From Flavobacterium sp. N1994 (GTDB lineage: Bacteria > Bacteroidota > Bacteroidia > Flavobacteriales > Flavobacteriaceae): a stretch of 64,000 nt of DNA. The notes beneath the pieces were generated by a model. That model saw nothing but the letters and a program-made list of their open reading frames with translations, searched no databases and was not told the DNA's origin. The translations under genes were made by a program, and so were the position numbers. This document shows positions 38,279-47,082 of the stretch, piece by piece; the first letter of the stretch is position 1, and the number at the start of each line of letters is the position of its first letter. Location of the stretch: positions 1-64,000 of the forward strand of contig NZ_CP109999.1 of NCBI RefSeq assembly GCF_025947145.1, in the 5' to 3' direction.

Positions 38279-38797
38279 ATGAAAGTAGCACAAGTACAAC
38301 CCAATGAATACGCCTCCTATTACGCAAACTACGTTAACCAAGTATCTGATGAGTATTCTTTAACCGAAGAACTCGAAATATCAGTACATCGCCTAGTCAA
38401 ATTTGTACAAAATATCCCCTTAGACAAATTCGATTACCGCTACGCCGAAGGCAAATGGACCATCAAAGACATTATTCTCCATCTTATAGATGCCGAGAGA
38501 ATCTTTGCCTACAGAGCTTTACGCTTTGCCCGTAATGACAAAACCGCTTTAGCTAGCTTTGATGAAAATATGTACGTTGAGGAAGCTCATGCCAACCAAA
38601 GAAGCATCCAAGATCTATTATCAGAACTTTTAGTAGTTAGACAAGCTACATTAGCGTTATTCAAATCCTTCAACGAAGAACAACTACTAAGAATTGGAAC
38701 TGCTTCAAACAACCCAATGTCAGTAAGAGCCTTAGGTTTCGTAATCATAGGCCATCAAAACCACCATCAAAGAGTTTTTGAAGAACGCTATCTATAG
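38279..38797 (+). CDS. DinB-family protein
   Basis: 172 residues, four-helix-bundle DinB/YfiT type. Metal-ligand histidines at expected places: IKDIILHLIDAERIFAYR (first), and the closing GHQNHHQRVFEERY (pair). Known of the family: putative metal-dependent thiol transferases, function mostly unknown. Probably in one transcript with ppc. Confidence 0.87.
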   Translation: MKVAQVQPNEYASYYANYVNQVSDEYSLTEELEISVHRLVKFVQNIPLDKFDYRYAEGKWTIKDIILHLIDAERIFAYRALRFARNDKTALASFDENMYVEEAHANQRSIQDLLSELLVVRQATLALFKSFNEEQLLRIGTASNNPMSVRALGFVIIGHQNHHQRVFEERYL

Positions 38798-38806
38798 TAA
38801 CCGTCA

Positions 38807-38846
38807 CTTCGAGTGTTTTGAGCTATGCTCAAAATGTATCGAGAAG
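38807..38846. repeat. REP-like intergenic hairpin element
   Basis: CTTCGAGTGTTTTGAGC and GCTCAAAATGTATCGAGAAG form an imperfect hairpin with loop TAT. Similar CTTCGAG...ATCGAGAAG elements recur between genes in Flavobacterium genomes as far as I recall; copy number cannot be checked here. Confidence 0.55.
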
Positions 38847-38883
38847 CAAAAAAAATCCCAAACACTATTTAGTATTTGGGATT
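38847..38883 (-). terminator. Terminator of the speA-DHS-acidic protein operon
   Basis: On the minus strand AATCCCAAA and TTTGGGATT form the stem, followed by a run of T (A-run at 38847-38853 on plus). It lies about 57 bp after the stop at 38940. Confidence 0.8.
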
Positions 38884-38939
38884 CTATATTTATAAACAAA
38901 AATTCAAATCGTAATTCGTAATTTCTAATTCGTAATTAA

Positions 38940-39359
38940 CTACTCTTCATCATCGTCATCATCAAAGTTGTCTGAAACTTCAAAATCATCATCGTCATCG
39001 TCGTCGTCACCATCATCAGAACCTCCTTTATCTTTCAATAAATCTTCTTCTTCATCTTCATCGGCATCAGATGGGATATCATCATCGTCATCTAAACCTT
39101 TGATTGGTTCGATTGGTTCTACTACAGAGTCGATGTCTTCTTCTTCATCAAATTTCTCCATACGGCTGGCGAGTTTAGTACTCACTTTGACCAAGTAAAT
39201 AGTGTCTTCCGTTCTTACCTCAACGGCTTCAATTAGCTCGTTTTGAGCATTTCTAAAACGAATGATGTCAGAGTCGTCATAACCTTCAGGAAATTTCTCT
39301 ACTAATAAATTTAGTATGTCTCCAGTTAGTTTAGCATAGTCTACGATAATTCTTCTCAT
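38940..39359 (-). CDS. Highly acidic protein of unknown function
   Basis: 139 residues. The N-terminal 70 form a compact predicted alpha/beta region (RRIIVDYAKLTGDILNLL, EKFPEGYDDSDIIRFRN, VEVRTEDTIYLVKVSTKL). The last 65 are almost entirely Asp/Glu/Ser, with runs of up to eight Asp near the end. I recall homologues across Flavobacteriia with this layout but no known function. It starts 11 bp after the deoxyhypusine-synthase-like gene, so it is the last gene of that operon. Confidence 0.8.
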   Translation of the reverse strand: MRRIIVDYAKLTGDILNLLVEKFPEGYDDSDIIRFRNAQNELIEAVEVRTEDTIYLVKVSTKLASRMEKFDEEEDIDSVVEPIEPIKGLDDDDDIPSDADEDEEEDLLKDKGGSDDGDDDDDDDDFEVSDNFDDDDDEE

Positions 39360-39370
39360 AAAAAAACTTT

Positions 39371-40357
39371 TTATAAATCTAGTAAGTAAGCAAATATTAA
39401 AGGTACAACAATTGTTGCATCCGATTCTACAATAAATTTGGGTGTATGTATGTCAAGTTTGCCCCATGTGATTTTCTCATTAGGGACAGCTCCTGAATAG
39501 GAACCATAACTTGTCGTTGAATCTGAAATTTGGCAAAAGTAACTCCAAAACGGAATGTCATGCATTTCCATATCTTGGTATAACATCGGCACTACACAAA
39601 TAGGGAAGTCCCCAGCAATACCTCCTCCAATCTGAAAGAAACCAACGCCTCTTCCGCCAGAGTTTTTTGGAAACCAATCCGCTAACCACATCATGTATTC
39701 AATACCACTTTTCATCGTTTGTGGACTGAATTCTCCTTTAATACAATACGAAGCAAAGATATTTCCCATGGTACTGTCTTCCCATCCTGGTACTACAATC
39801 GGTAAGTTTTTCTCCGCGGCAGCAATCATCCAAGAATCTTTTGGGTCAATCTCATAATATTGTTCTAACACACCAGAGTTAAGCATCTGGTACATAAATT
39901 CATGCGGAAAGTAACGTTCTCCTTTAGCGTTAGCGTTATTCCAAATATCATATAGGTGCGATTGTAATCTTCTAAAAGCTTCCTCTTCAGGAATACAAGT
40001 ATCGGTAACTCGGTTGTAATGGTTTTCTAGTAAATCCCATTCTTCTTGTGGACTTAAATCACGATAGTTAGGCACTCTTTTATACGAATTGTGCGCTACC
40101 AAGTTCATGATGTCTTCTTCTAAATTGGCTCCAGTACAAGAAATGATATGTACTTTATCCTGACGAATCATTTCCGCCAATGATTTTCCTAATTCTGCCG
40201 TACTCATAGCACCGGCAAGGGAAATCAACATTTTACCATTGTCAAGCAAATGTTCTTCATAGCCTTTAGCTGCGTCAACTAGTGCTGCCGCATTGAAATG
40301 AAGATAGTGTTTTTCTATAAATTGACTTATTGGTCCTTTGCTCATTTTGGTTTGCAT
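39371..40357 (-). CDS. Deoxyhypusine-synthase-like protein
   Basis: 328 residues (or 324 from the inner ATG, MSKGPISQF). NAD-binding pieces ISLAGAMSTAELG and HIISCTGANLEEDIM; catalytic lysine in GAVPNEKITWGKL near residue 305, matching the W-G-K of deoxyhypusine synthase. Bacteria lack eIF5A, so modifying a protein lysine is unlikely. Bacterial members are thought to act on free polyamines (for example homospermidine formation). Location right after arginine decarboxylase (98 bp) supports a polyamine role. Confidence 0.87.
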   Translation of the reverse strand: MQTKMSKGPISQFIEKHYLHFNAAALVDAAKGYEEHLLDNGKMLISLAGAMSTAELGKSLAEMIRQDKVHIISCTGANLEEDIMNLVAHNSYKRVPNYRDLSPQEEWDLLENHYNRVTDTCIPEEEAFRRLQSHLYDIWNNANAKGERYFPHEFMYQMLNSGVLEQYYEIDPKDSWMIAAAEKNLPIVVPGWEDSTMGNIFASYCIKGEFSPQTMKSGIEYMMWLADWFPKNSGGRGVGFFQIGGGIAGDFPICVVPMLYQDMEMHDIPFWSYFCQISDSTTSYGSYSGAVPNEKITWGKLDIHTPKFIVESDATIVVPLIFAYLLDL

Positions 40358-40455
40358 TTTATGCTTGTAGTTGGTGGTTCAAAGAAAAACTTTTTTTCTA
40401 AAACTACAAACAGTTTTTAAATTTTAATTCTGTTAAAAATAATTGTTTTTAAGTA

Positions 40456-41856
40456 TTATATTTTGTCGTAACCCAATATTTTCAATACATCATCAGCACT
40501 TTGTTGTTCAGAGAACACTTCGGTAGCTAGGATGCCGTTTTCATCACGATCAATCAAAATATGTTTCGGTTGTGGAATCAAACAGTGATGCAATCCTCCA
40601 AAGCCACCAATCGTTTCTTGGTAAGCACCCGTATTAAAGAAGCCTATATATAAAGGTTTCTCTTTATTGTATTTAGGCAAATACACCGCATTCATATGTT
40701 GCTCCGAATTGTAATAATCATCACTATCGCAAGTCAATCCACCTAATAAAACTCTTTCATAAGTATCATTCCAACGATTCACAGCTAACATTACAAAACG
40801 TTTGTTAATCGCCCAAGTATCAGGCAAAGTAGTAATGAATGAACTATCAATCATGTTCCAGTTCTCTCTGTCATTTTGTTTCTTTTGATACAACACTTGA
40901 TAAATTGCCCCTCCAGATTCACCAACGGTAAACGAACCAAACTCGGTGTAGATGTGTGGTACATCAATTTCGGCTTCGTCACAAGAGATTTTAATTTGGT
41001 TTAAGATTTCATCAATCATGTATTGGTAATCGTACTCAAATCCTAAGGAGTTTTTAATCGGGAATCCCCCACCAATGTTCAAACTATCTAAAGTTGGGCA
41101 TTCCTTTTTAAGAGCTACATATACTTTAATACATTTCACTAATTCATTCCAATAATATGCGGTATCCATAATACCTGTATTGATAAAGAAGTGAAGCATT
41201 TTTAATTCCACTTGTTTATTTTCCTGAATTTGTTTTCTGTAAAACGGAACGATGTCTTTGTATCCAATACCTAAACGTGAAGTATAAAACTCAAATTTAG
41301 GCTCTTCCTCTGCAGCAATACGAATTCCGATTTTAAACTTACCGTTAATAGATTCTTGTAACAAATCTAACTCTTCGTAGTTATCAATGATAGGCACTGT
41401 TTTAGTGTAACCACCATTAATCAAACGAGCAATGTTTTCAATGTATTGTTCTCTTTTGAATCCGTTGCAAATGATGTAGGTGCTTTTATTGATTTTGCCT
41501 TGTGCGATTAAATTCTCTACAATATTAATATCATAAGCCGATGAGGTTTCGATATGAACATTGTTCTTGAATACTTCATTCATGATGAAGCTAAAATGAG
41601 AACTCTTAGTACAATAGCAATAGTAGTATTTGGCTTCGTACTTATTTTTTTCCATAGCTTTTCTAAACCAACCTTTGGCTTTGTTGATGTTATTAGAAAT
41701 CTGCGGTAAATAAGTAAATTTTAAAGGCGTACCATATTGTTCTACCAATTTCATCAAATCAATATTGTGAAACTGTAAATGGTCTTTGTTTAAAGTAAAT
41801 TCTTCTTGTGGAAAGTAAAAAGTTTGGTTTATTAAATCGTAATATTTAGTGTTCAT
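40456..41856 (-). CDS. speA: Arginine decarboxylase (PLP fold type III)
   Basis: 466 residues, the short Bacteroidota type. PLP lysine region KYYYCYCTKSSHFSF (about 73-88), ICNGFKREQYIENI, LNIGGGFPIKNSLGFEYD (phosphate-binding glycines) and the C-terminal VLLGGLTCDSDDYY with the active-site Cys/Asp. Reaction: arginine to agmatine, first step of polyamine synthesis. No agmatine-processing gene is next to it; the following gene is deoxyhypusine-synthase-like. An upstream promoter at 42130-42099 and a 59-codon ORF lie in its leader. Confidence 0.92.
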   Translation of the reverse strand: MNTKYYDLINQTFYFPQEEFTLNKDHLQFHNIDLMKLVEQYGTPLKFTYLPQISNNINKAKGWFRKAMEKNKYEAKYYYCYCTKSSHFSFIMNEVFKNNVHIETSSAYDINIVENLIAQGKINKSTYIICNGFKREQYIENIARLINGGYTKTVPIIDNYEELDLLQESINGKFKIGIRIAAEEEPKFEFYTSRLGIGYKDIVPFYRKQIQENKQVELKMLHFFINTGIMDTAYYWNELVKCIKVYVALKKECPTLDSLNIGGGFPIKNSLGFEYDYQYMIDEILNQIKISCDEAEIDVPHIYTEFGSFTVGESGGAIYQVLYQKKQNDRENWNMIDSSFITTLPDTWAINKRFVMLAVNRWNDTYERVLLGGLTCDSDDYYNSEQHMNAVYLPKYNKEKPLYIGFFNTGAYQETIGGFGGLHHCLIPQPKHILIDRDENGILATEVFSEQQSADDVLKILGYDKI

Positions 41857-41913
41857 TGAGGATTTAGAATTATAGTTTAATTTAGTTTATAAAAACAAAG
41901 TAAAAGCTATAAT

Positions 41914-42093
41914 TCAAACTCTAATATTAGCGTATATAATAGGTAGTTTTTCCTGAAATAAAAAGGTAATTGGAGAACACATAGCTATAAAATCACTTTT
42001 TAAACTAAAAAAACGATTAGACAAAGCAAAAAAAGTAAGATAGTTTTCTTGACTATAGTTACTGTGAATAGTAGTGTTGGCACTTTTTTTCAT
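41914..42093 (-). CDS. 59-codon ORF in the speA leader, candidate leader peptide or small protein
   Basis: ATG AAA AAA AGT GCC... runs 59 codons to TGA at 41916-41914 and ends 57 bp before speA. Its ATG lies 5 nt after the -7 box TACATTTG, so the mRNA would start at or near the ATG (leaderless or almost so). The peptide (MKKSANTTIHSNYSQENYL..., ending PIIYANIRV) resembles no family I know. It could be a chance ORF in a 240-nt untranslated leader, or a regulatory peptide for polyamine synthesis. Not proven. Confidence 0.35.
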   Translation of the reverse strand: MKKSANTTIHSNYSQENYLTFFALSNRFFSLKSDFIAMCSPITFLFQEKLPIIYANIRV

Positions 42094-42098
42094 TAGGG

Positions 42099-42130
42099 CA
42101 AATGTAAAAAATAATATATTCGAAATGCAA
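42099..42130 (-). promoter_or_regulatory. Promoter of the speA operon
   Basis: On the minus strand: TTG (42130-42128), 21-nt spacer, TACATTTG (42106-42099). Good match to the Bacteroidota consensus. Predicted start near 42093, about 240 nt before speA. Confidence 0.6.
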
Positions 42131-42150
42131 CTATTTGTATGAAAAAAATG

Positions 42151-43218
42151 TTAATACTTATAATCGTCAAAAGATTTTATAATTAGCTTGTTTTCAACCT
42201 CTTGATTAATTTTAATGGTGCCAATACCCTCCAGTAAAGCGAATTGTATTTTCCCGTATTCATTTTTCTTATCATGAATCAATAAATCTAGAATAGGTTG
42301 GATATCTTCTTCTTCAAAAACGATGGTGTCAAATATGGCATTAATGGTATTTTTAATTTCCAGATATTCTGCCGCTGAAAGGAGTTTCATTTGCCAGGAG
42401 ATATAACTTTCTAAAATCATTCCCACAGCAATAGCTTCACCATGTAACAAGGTTTTCTTGTTGTCATTTTCTAGAAAATAACTTTCGATAGCATGCCCTA
42501 AAGTGTGACCAAAATTCAACGCTTTCCGAATCCCGTTTTCAGTTGGATCTTGCATTACAATATCATTTTTGATGGCAATAGAACGATGTATTAAAGCATC
42601 AGAATCAGCAAAGTCAATTTGGGTTAAATTCTTGAATTGGGACCAATAAGAAGCATCGGCAATCAAACCATGCTTTAGCATTTCTGCTAAACCCGAACGC
42701 ATTTGATCTTGCGGTAAAGTGGTCAAATATTCGGTATCAATAAGGACCATTTTCGGAACATTGATAACACCAATTTGGTTTTTTAAATTTCCTAAGTCTA
42801 CTCCGTTTTTGCCTCCAACAGAAGCATCAACCATGGCTAAAAGAGTAGTAGGGATATGAATAAAATCAATACCTCTTTTAAAAGTAGAAGCTACAAATCC
42901 ACCAATATCGGTAATAACTCCGCCGCCTACATTTATAAGTACTGTTTTTCTATCGGCTCCAAGTTCCGTTAGGATATTCCAAATCTCAACACAAGTAGTG
43001 ATGTTTTTTTCGCTTTCTCCAGCTTCAATTTCAATGATTTCAATGGTTTTATCCGTTGCTAAGAAAGGTAACAAGCGGGTTAAGCAGTATTCATTAGAAT
43101 TGGTATCTGCTAAAATGAAGATATTGGAATACTTGCTTTCTTGAATAAAGGTATTGAGAAAGTCATATCCGTTTTCGCTGAATACTATTGGGTAACCATT
43201 GGCCGCTATAGGTTGCAT
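42151..43218 (-). CDS. aroB: 3-dehydroquinate synthase
   Basis: 355 residues from the ATG at 43218 (MQPIAANGYPIVFSENGY); an adjacent ATG at 43221 and a long extension to 43290 are less likely. NAD-binding VLINVGGGVITDIGGFVAST, FIHIPTTLLAMVDASVGGKNGVD (split motif), LRSGLAEMLKHG-like text and the zinc-ligand histidines in NFGHTLGHAIES and LLHGEAIAVGM. Reaction: DAHP to 3-dehydroquinate in the shikimate pathway. Divergent from the photolyase operon. Confidence 0.94.
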   Translation of the reverse strand: MQPIAANGYPIVFSENGYDFLNTFIQESKYSNIFILADTNSNEYCLTRLLPFLATDKTIEIIEIEAGESEKNITTCVEIWNILTELGADRKTVLINVGGGVITDIGGFVASTFKRGIDFIHIPTTLLAMVDASVGGKNGVDLGNLKNQIGVINVPKMVLIDTEYLTTLPQDQMRSGLAEMLKHGLIADASYWSQFKNLTQIDFADSDALIHRSIAIKNDIVMQDPTENGIRKALNFGHTLGHAIESYFLENDNKKTLLHGEAIAVGMILESYISWQMKLLSAAEYLEIKNTINAIFDTIVFEEEDIQPILDLLIHDKKNEYGKIQFALLEGIGTIKINQEVENKLIIKSFDDYKY

Positions 43219-43290
43219 CATGAGTAAAATGTATTCAGCAAAATAAGGGATTTTTTTTCTAATAACGCAATAAGATTTATTAATAGCCAT

Positions 43291-43323
43291 TTGTTTTTGT
43301 ATCAGAAATAAAGTTTACTTTTG
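43291..43323 (+). promoter_or_regulatory. Promoter of the photolyase operon
   Basis: TTG at 43291-43293, 22-nt spacer, TACTTTTG at 43316-43323; a second TTG at 43297 gives a 16-nt spacer. The first ATG is at 43345. It fits the consensus and argues against a start at 43321. Confidence 0.6.
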
Positions 43324-43344
43324 TTTAAAGTTTTATTTAAAAGA

Positions 43345-43644
43345 ATGAACAAAAAACCAATTGCCGTAAATCCCAATTTAGATGATATTGCCATTGATAG
43401 AATCATAGAGATGGCTTGGGAAGACAGAACTCCGTTTGATGCCATCAAATTTCAGTTTGGTTTGGTAGAAGCCGATGTCAAAGCTTTAATGAAAAGAGAA
43501 CTCAAGTTTAGTAGTTACAAACTTTGGCGTGAGCGTGTTGAAAACTGTAAAACCAAACATGCAGCAAAAAGAGTAGAGGGAATAGATAGATTCAAATGTA
43601 ATCTCCAACGTGCTATTTCAAACAATAAAATTTCTAAAAGATAA
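43345..43644 (+). CDS. TIGR03643 / DUF2805 family protein, first gene of the photolyase operon
   Basis: 99 residues from ATG 43345 (MNKKPIAVNPNL). Pattern IDRIIEMAWEDRTPFDAIKFQFGL, then EADVKALMKRELKFSSYKLWRERV: a Trp/Met-conserved helical small protein, the hallmark of TIGR03643. The end is strongly basic (KTKHAAKR...NNKISKR), so nucleic-acid contact is possible (inference). The helix-turn-helix-like spacing of the middle region also hints at DNA binding. Followed after one base by the DUF2452 gene. Confidence 0.85.
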   Translation: MNKKPIAVNPNLDDIAIDRIIEMAWEDRTPFDAIKFQFGLVEADVKALMKRELKFSSYKLWRERVENCKTKHAAKRVEGIDRFKCNLQRAISNNKISKR

Positions 43645-43645
43645 C

Positions 43646-44065
43646 ATGGAAAAAGATAAACCAGACAATATAGTATACTCGGATGAAAAAGGATATCACG
43701 CGAGTATATTGCCTTATGCCACAAATGTAGGAGCTCCTGCCATTAAAATAGATGATTTAGTCTCCTGGAAAAGTAGAGGGATTAGCAACGTTAACAAAGA
43801 GTTTGAAAACAAATTCAACGAACTCAAATTGCAATACCAAAAATTAATGATGGAATACGAATGGAACGAATTAGTATACAACGCTAAGTTCTCGTTTGAG
43901 CCAGTTATTGGAGAAATTTATCATATGTATCGTGGAGATGATGGCGTAAATTTTCTTTCACTTATTGGACCTTATGAATGGAACAAAGAACACATCGGTA
44001 CCTTCAAACTCAACAGCGATAAGAAGTGGGTAGTTCTTAACCAAAGGGATGATTATTTTTCATAA
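43646..44065 (+). CDS. DUF2452-family protein
   Basis: 139 residues from ATG 43646 (MEKDKPDNIVYSDEKG). Typical DUF2452 text: LPYATNVGAPAIKIDDL, SWKSRGISNVNKEFENKFNEL, VYNAKFSFEPVIGEIYHMY and SLIGPYEWN. Soluble, no signal peptide. Function unknown. One base after the TIGR03643 stop and 13 before the flavin reductase-like gene. Confidence 0.85.
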   Translation: MEKDKPDNIVYSDEKGYHASILPYATNVGAPAIKIDDLVSWKSRGISNVNKEFENKFNELKLQYQKLMMEYEWNELVYNAKFSFEPVIGEIYHMYRGDDGVNFLSLIGPYEWNKEHIGTFKLNSDKKWVVLNQRDDYFS

Positions 44066-44078
44066 AACCAAACAAAGC

Positions 44079-44732
44079 ATGCAAAAGTATATTTCTTCCG
44101 AAGACATAGTAGCTATGGAAAAACAGACCCGAGTACATTTTATTAATAGTATTGGGGGATTTAAGAGCGTTACACTTGTTGGGACAGCTGATAGCGATGG
44201 AAATACGAATTTGGCTGTTTTCAGTTCGTTAATTCACATAGGAGCCCATCCGCCATTAATGGCTTTAATCTTTAGACCAAGTCCGCCAGAACGCAATACT
44301 TTAAATAATTTATTGGAAACAGGCTTTTATACTATTAATCATATTAACGAAACCATTTATAAAAAAGCACATCAAACTTCAGCTCGTTATGAAAAGGAAG
44401 TTTCAGAATTTGTAGCAACGGGTTTGACACCTATTTATAAAAATGATTTTCAAGCCCCCTTTGTAAAGGAAAGCGCTGTGCAAATCGGATTGGCATTCAG
44501 AGAGAAAATCGATATTAACATCAATAATACTATTATGGTGATTGGTGAAATCGTTCAAGTGCATTTTCCAGAAAACTGTCTTAGTAAAGATGGATTTTTA
44601 GATATTGAAAAAGCCAATACTATTACTTGTTCCGGTCTTGATAGTTATCATATAACTAAGAAATTAGACCGATTGAGTTATGCCAAACCTGATAAAGAAA
44701 TCACTAGTATAATTTCAGATTACTTTGAGTAA
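44079..44732 (+). CDS. Flavin reductase-like (FMN-binding split-barrel) protein
   Basis: 217 residues from ATG 44079 ([18 protein letters not shown]). Flavoredoxin/flavin-reductase fold: [51 protein letters not shown], then a variable C-terminus. Likely binds FMN; it could reduce flavin or bind a chromophore-related flavin for the photolyases encoded next (inference). Its last 8 bases overlap the cryptochrome/photolyase start. Confidence 0.83.
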   Translation: MQKYISSEDIVAMEKQTRVHFINSIGGFKSVTLVGTADSDGNTNLAVFSSLIHIGAHPPLMALIFRPSPPERNTLNNLLETGFYTINHINETIYKKAHQTSARYEKEVSEFVATGLTPIYKNDFQAPFVKESAVQIGLAFREKIDININNTIMVIGEIVQVHFPENCLSKDGFLDIEKANTITCSGLDSYHITKKLDRLSYAKPDKEITSIISDYFE

Positions 44733-46218
44733 AAAAGCTATCAATATTGTTTGGTTCAAAAGAGATTTGCGACTCACAGATCATGAACCGCTTTTTGAGG
44801 CACAACAATCCGGTTTACCTATTTTATTGCTTTATTTCTTCGAACCTTCGGTAATGCATTATGATGATTCCGATGTTCGTCATTCGCGTTTTGTCTATCA
44901 ATCTATTCAAGGATTGCAAACGCAATTAGATGCAATTGAAGCCCAACTTTATTATTTTCATAACGAAGTCGAAACTGTTATTACTGAAATTTTAAAAAAC
45001 TACGAGATCAAAAATGTGTTCTCTCATCAAGAAATTGGGAACAAAATTACATTCGATAGAGACATTCAAATGCAACACTTCTTTTCTAAAAATAACATCC
45101 ATTGGAAAGAATTCCAAATGCATGGCGTGATTCGGAAATTAAAATCGAGAAAAGAGTGGGACAAACGTTGGGAACACGTCATGCAACAAACGCCCAAAAT
45201 AATAGACTTAAATTCGTTGTTAATTGAAAATTTGGATTCTGATTTTTACAATGAATTGAAGGGAGAAAGTCTTGATAAAGCAATCACAACATCCAACAAT
45301 AATTTCCAACATGGAGGTGAATATTGGGCTTGGAGATATTTAGATAGTTTTGTCAAAGAGCGCTATGTGAATTACAGCAAACACATTTCTAAACCTAGTT
45401 TGAGCCGAAAGGGATGCAGCCGTTTATCACCTTATCTGACTTACGGAAACATCAGTATGCGGATGGTGTATCAGTATACGATGCAGCATTATCCAACGTC
45501 AGCTAATAAAAGAGCTCTGTCTAATTTCATTTCTCGTTTGCATTGGCATTGCCATTTTATACAAAAATTTGAAGACGAATGCCGAATGGAATTCCACAAT
45601 ATCAACAGCGCTTTTGATATTGTAATTAAACCTAAAAATGATATTTACATCAAGGCGTGGCAAGAAGGAAAAACTGGAGTGCCTATTGTTGATGCTTGTA
45701 TGCGATGTGTTGTCGCCACTGGGTATCTTAATTTCAGAATGCGAGCTATGGTGGTTTCATTTTTTGTGTTTAATCTGTGGCAGGATTGGCGCGAATTGCA
45801 TTTTTTGGCTCGACAGTTTTTAGATTACGAACCCGGAATTCATTATCCACAGTTGCAAATGCAATCAGGTGTAACCGGAATCAATACGGTCCGAATTTAC
45901 AATCCGATTAAGAATTCTGAAGAACACGATAGTGATGGTGTTTTTATTAAAAAATGGATTCCGGAATTAGCTAATGTTCCTTCCAGTTTGATTCACGAAC
46001 CTTGGAAACTTAGCTTAATCGAACAACAATTATATCAGTGTGAAATCGGCAATGACTACCCAGCACCAATTGTAGATATTGAAGCCACACGAAAATTTGC
46101 CAGCGATGTGATCTGGAGTTTCCGCAAAACCGATGAAGTCAAAGAAGAAGGAAAAAGAATTCTGAAAAAGCACGTTAGTAATCCACGAAGAAATTCAAAA
46201 ACAAACACAAAAAAATGA
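44725..46218 (+). CDS. Cryptochrome/photolyase-family flavoprotein, subclass unclear
   Basis: 497 residues, TTG start at 44725 (overlap with the previous stop). N-terminal alpha/beta antenna domain [18 protein letters not shown] (about 5-24) and C-terminal FAD-binding helical domain: [71 protein letters not shown]. The [10 protein letters not shown] block is unlike CPD class I (usually RxxFWRDF type) and unlike the DASH protein downstream. The conserved GxPxVDAxMR motif supports FAD binding. Whether it repairs DNA or senses light cannot be told from sequence. Confidence 0.87.
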   Translation: MSKKAINIVWFKRDLRLTDHEPLFEAQQSGLPILLLYFFEPSVMHYDDSDVRHSRFVYQSIQGLQTQLDAIEAQLYYFHNEVETVITEILKNYEIKNVFSHQEIGNKITFDRDIQMQHFFSKNNIHWKEFQMHGVIRKLKSRKEWDKRWEHVMQQTPKIIDLNSLLIENLDSDFYNELKGESLDKAITTSNNNFQHGGEYWAWRYLDSFVKERYVNYSKHISKPSLSRKGCSRLSPYLTYGNISMRMVYQYTMQHYPTSANKRALSNFISRLHWHCHFIQKFEDECRMEFHNINSAFDIVIKPKNDIYIKAWQEGKTGVPIVDACMRCVVATGYLNFRMRAMVVSFFVFNLWQDWRELHFLARQFLDYEPGIHYPQLQMQSGVTGINTVRIYNPIKNSEEHDSDGVFIKKWIPELANVPSSLIHEPWKLSLIEQQLYQCEIGNDYPAPIVDIEATRKFASDVIWSFRKTDEVKEEGKRILKKHVSNPRRNSKTNTKK

Positions 46219-46943
46219 GCATCTTTTTAAAAGCCAATTGGGAAAACATCATCATGGTCAATTACGAAATAGATCCTGAAATTTTATTCCCTTATTTGCC
46301 GCAAGGTGTGGAACTCGATTTATATGAAGGTAAAGCTTATGTCAGTTTGGTTGGATTTATGTTTAAGGACACCAAATTATTCAACATAACCATTCCAAGA
46401 TTAGGGACTTTTGAAGAAATCAATTTACGCTTTTATGTCAAACGAAAGGAGGAAGGTGTAACTAAGCGAGGTGTAGTGTTTGTCAATGAAACTATTCCAT
46501 ATAAAATTGTAGCATGGATGGCCAATACATTGTATAAAGAACATTACACAGTTGTTCCAACAAAACATAGTATTTCTAAAGATGATGTCAATCAAAAAAT
46601 ACAATTCGATTGGCAGTTGAATAAAAAATGGAATAGCATTTATGTAGAAAATAGGTTGCCATCACAACCAATGCAACAAGATACACTCGAAAAATTCATC
46701 TACGAACACTATTATGGCTACACCAAAGTTAGTAATGGTAAAACAGAGGAATATCGGTTGCATCACCCCAGTTGGGAAATTCATGAGGTAGTTGATTATA
46801 AAGTCGATTGTGATTTTAAAGCGATGTATGGCGAGTCTTTTTCAGTGTTAAATGATACAAAACCATCTGCTGTTTTTATAGCCAAAGGTTCTTCTGTAGC
46901 GATTGAATGGAAACGGACTAAACTGGATTTTGAAAATGCATAA
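46215..46943 (+). CDS. DUF2071 (YqjF-like) protein
   Basis: 242 residues, overlapping the previous gene by four bases (ATGA). Pattern [41 protein letters not shown] and [12 protein letters not shown] is that of the DUF2071 family. Soluble, function unknown. Its occurrence inside a photolyase operon is the main hint to role. Confidence 0.85.
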   Translation: MSIFLKANWENIIMVNYEIDPEILFPYLPQGVELDLYEGKAYVSLVGFMFKDTKLFNITIPRLGTFEEINLRFYVKRKEEGVTKRGVVFVNETIPYKIVAWMANTLYKEHYTVVPTKHSISKDDVNQKIQFDWQLNKKWNSIYVENRLPSQPMQQDTLEKFIYEHYYGYTKVSNGKTEEYRLHHPSWEIHEVVDYKVDCDFKAMYGESFSVLNDTKPSAVFIAKGSSVAIEWKRTKLDFENA

Positions 46944-47082
46944 CGTAAAAAAACAAAACCTGCCTAGTAAAGTTTGCATCGTTTGTAACAGACCTTTTAC
47001 CTGGCGCAAAAAATGGGAGAAAGTTTGGGAGGAAGTAAAATATTGTAGCGATAAATGCAGAGCCAATAAAAATGAAAAATAA
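46936..47082 (+). CDS. DUF2256 mini zinc-ribbon protein (48 aa)
   Basis: 48 residues, read directly from the DNA: ATG at 46936, stop at 47082, overlapping both neighbours (8 and 11 bases). Four cysteines as C-x2-C ([12 protein letters not shown]) and C-x3-C ([11 protein letters not shown]), a zinc ribbon, with the RPFTWRKKW block typical of DUF2256. Basic charge would suit nucleic-acid binding. Function unknown. Confidence 0.85.
   Translation: MHNVKKQNLPSKVCIVCNRPFTWRKKWEKVWEEVKYCSDKCRANKNEK

Noticed and set aside
39371..40357. True deoxyhypusine synthase acting on eIF5A
   Set aside because: Bacteria lack eIF5A; a polyamine role fits the context better.
43321..43344. Upstream start for the TIGR03643 gene
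   Set aside because: A start at 43321 would lie inside the -7 box; the ATG at 43345 fits family length.
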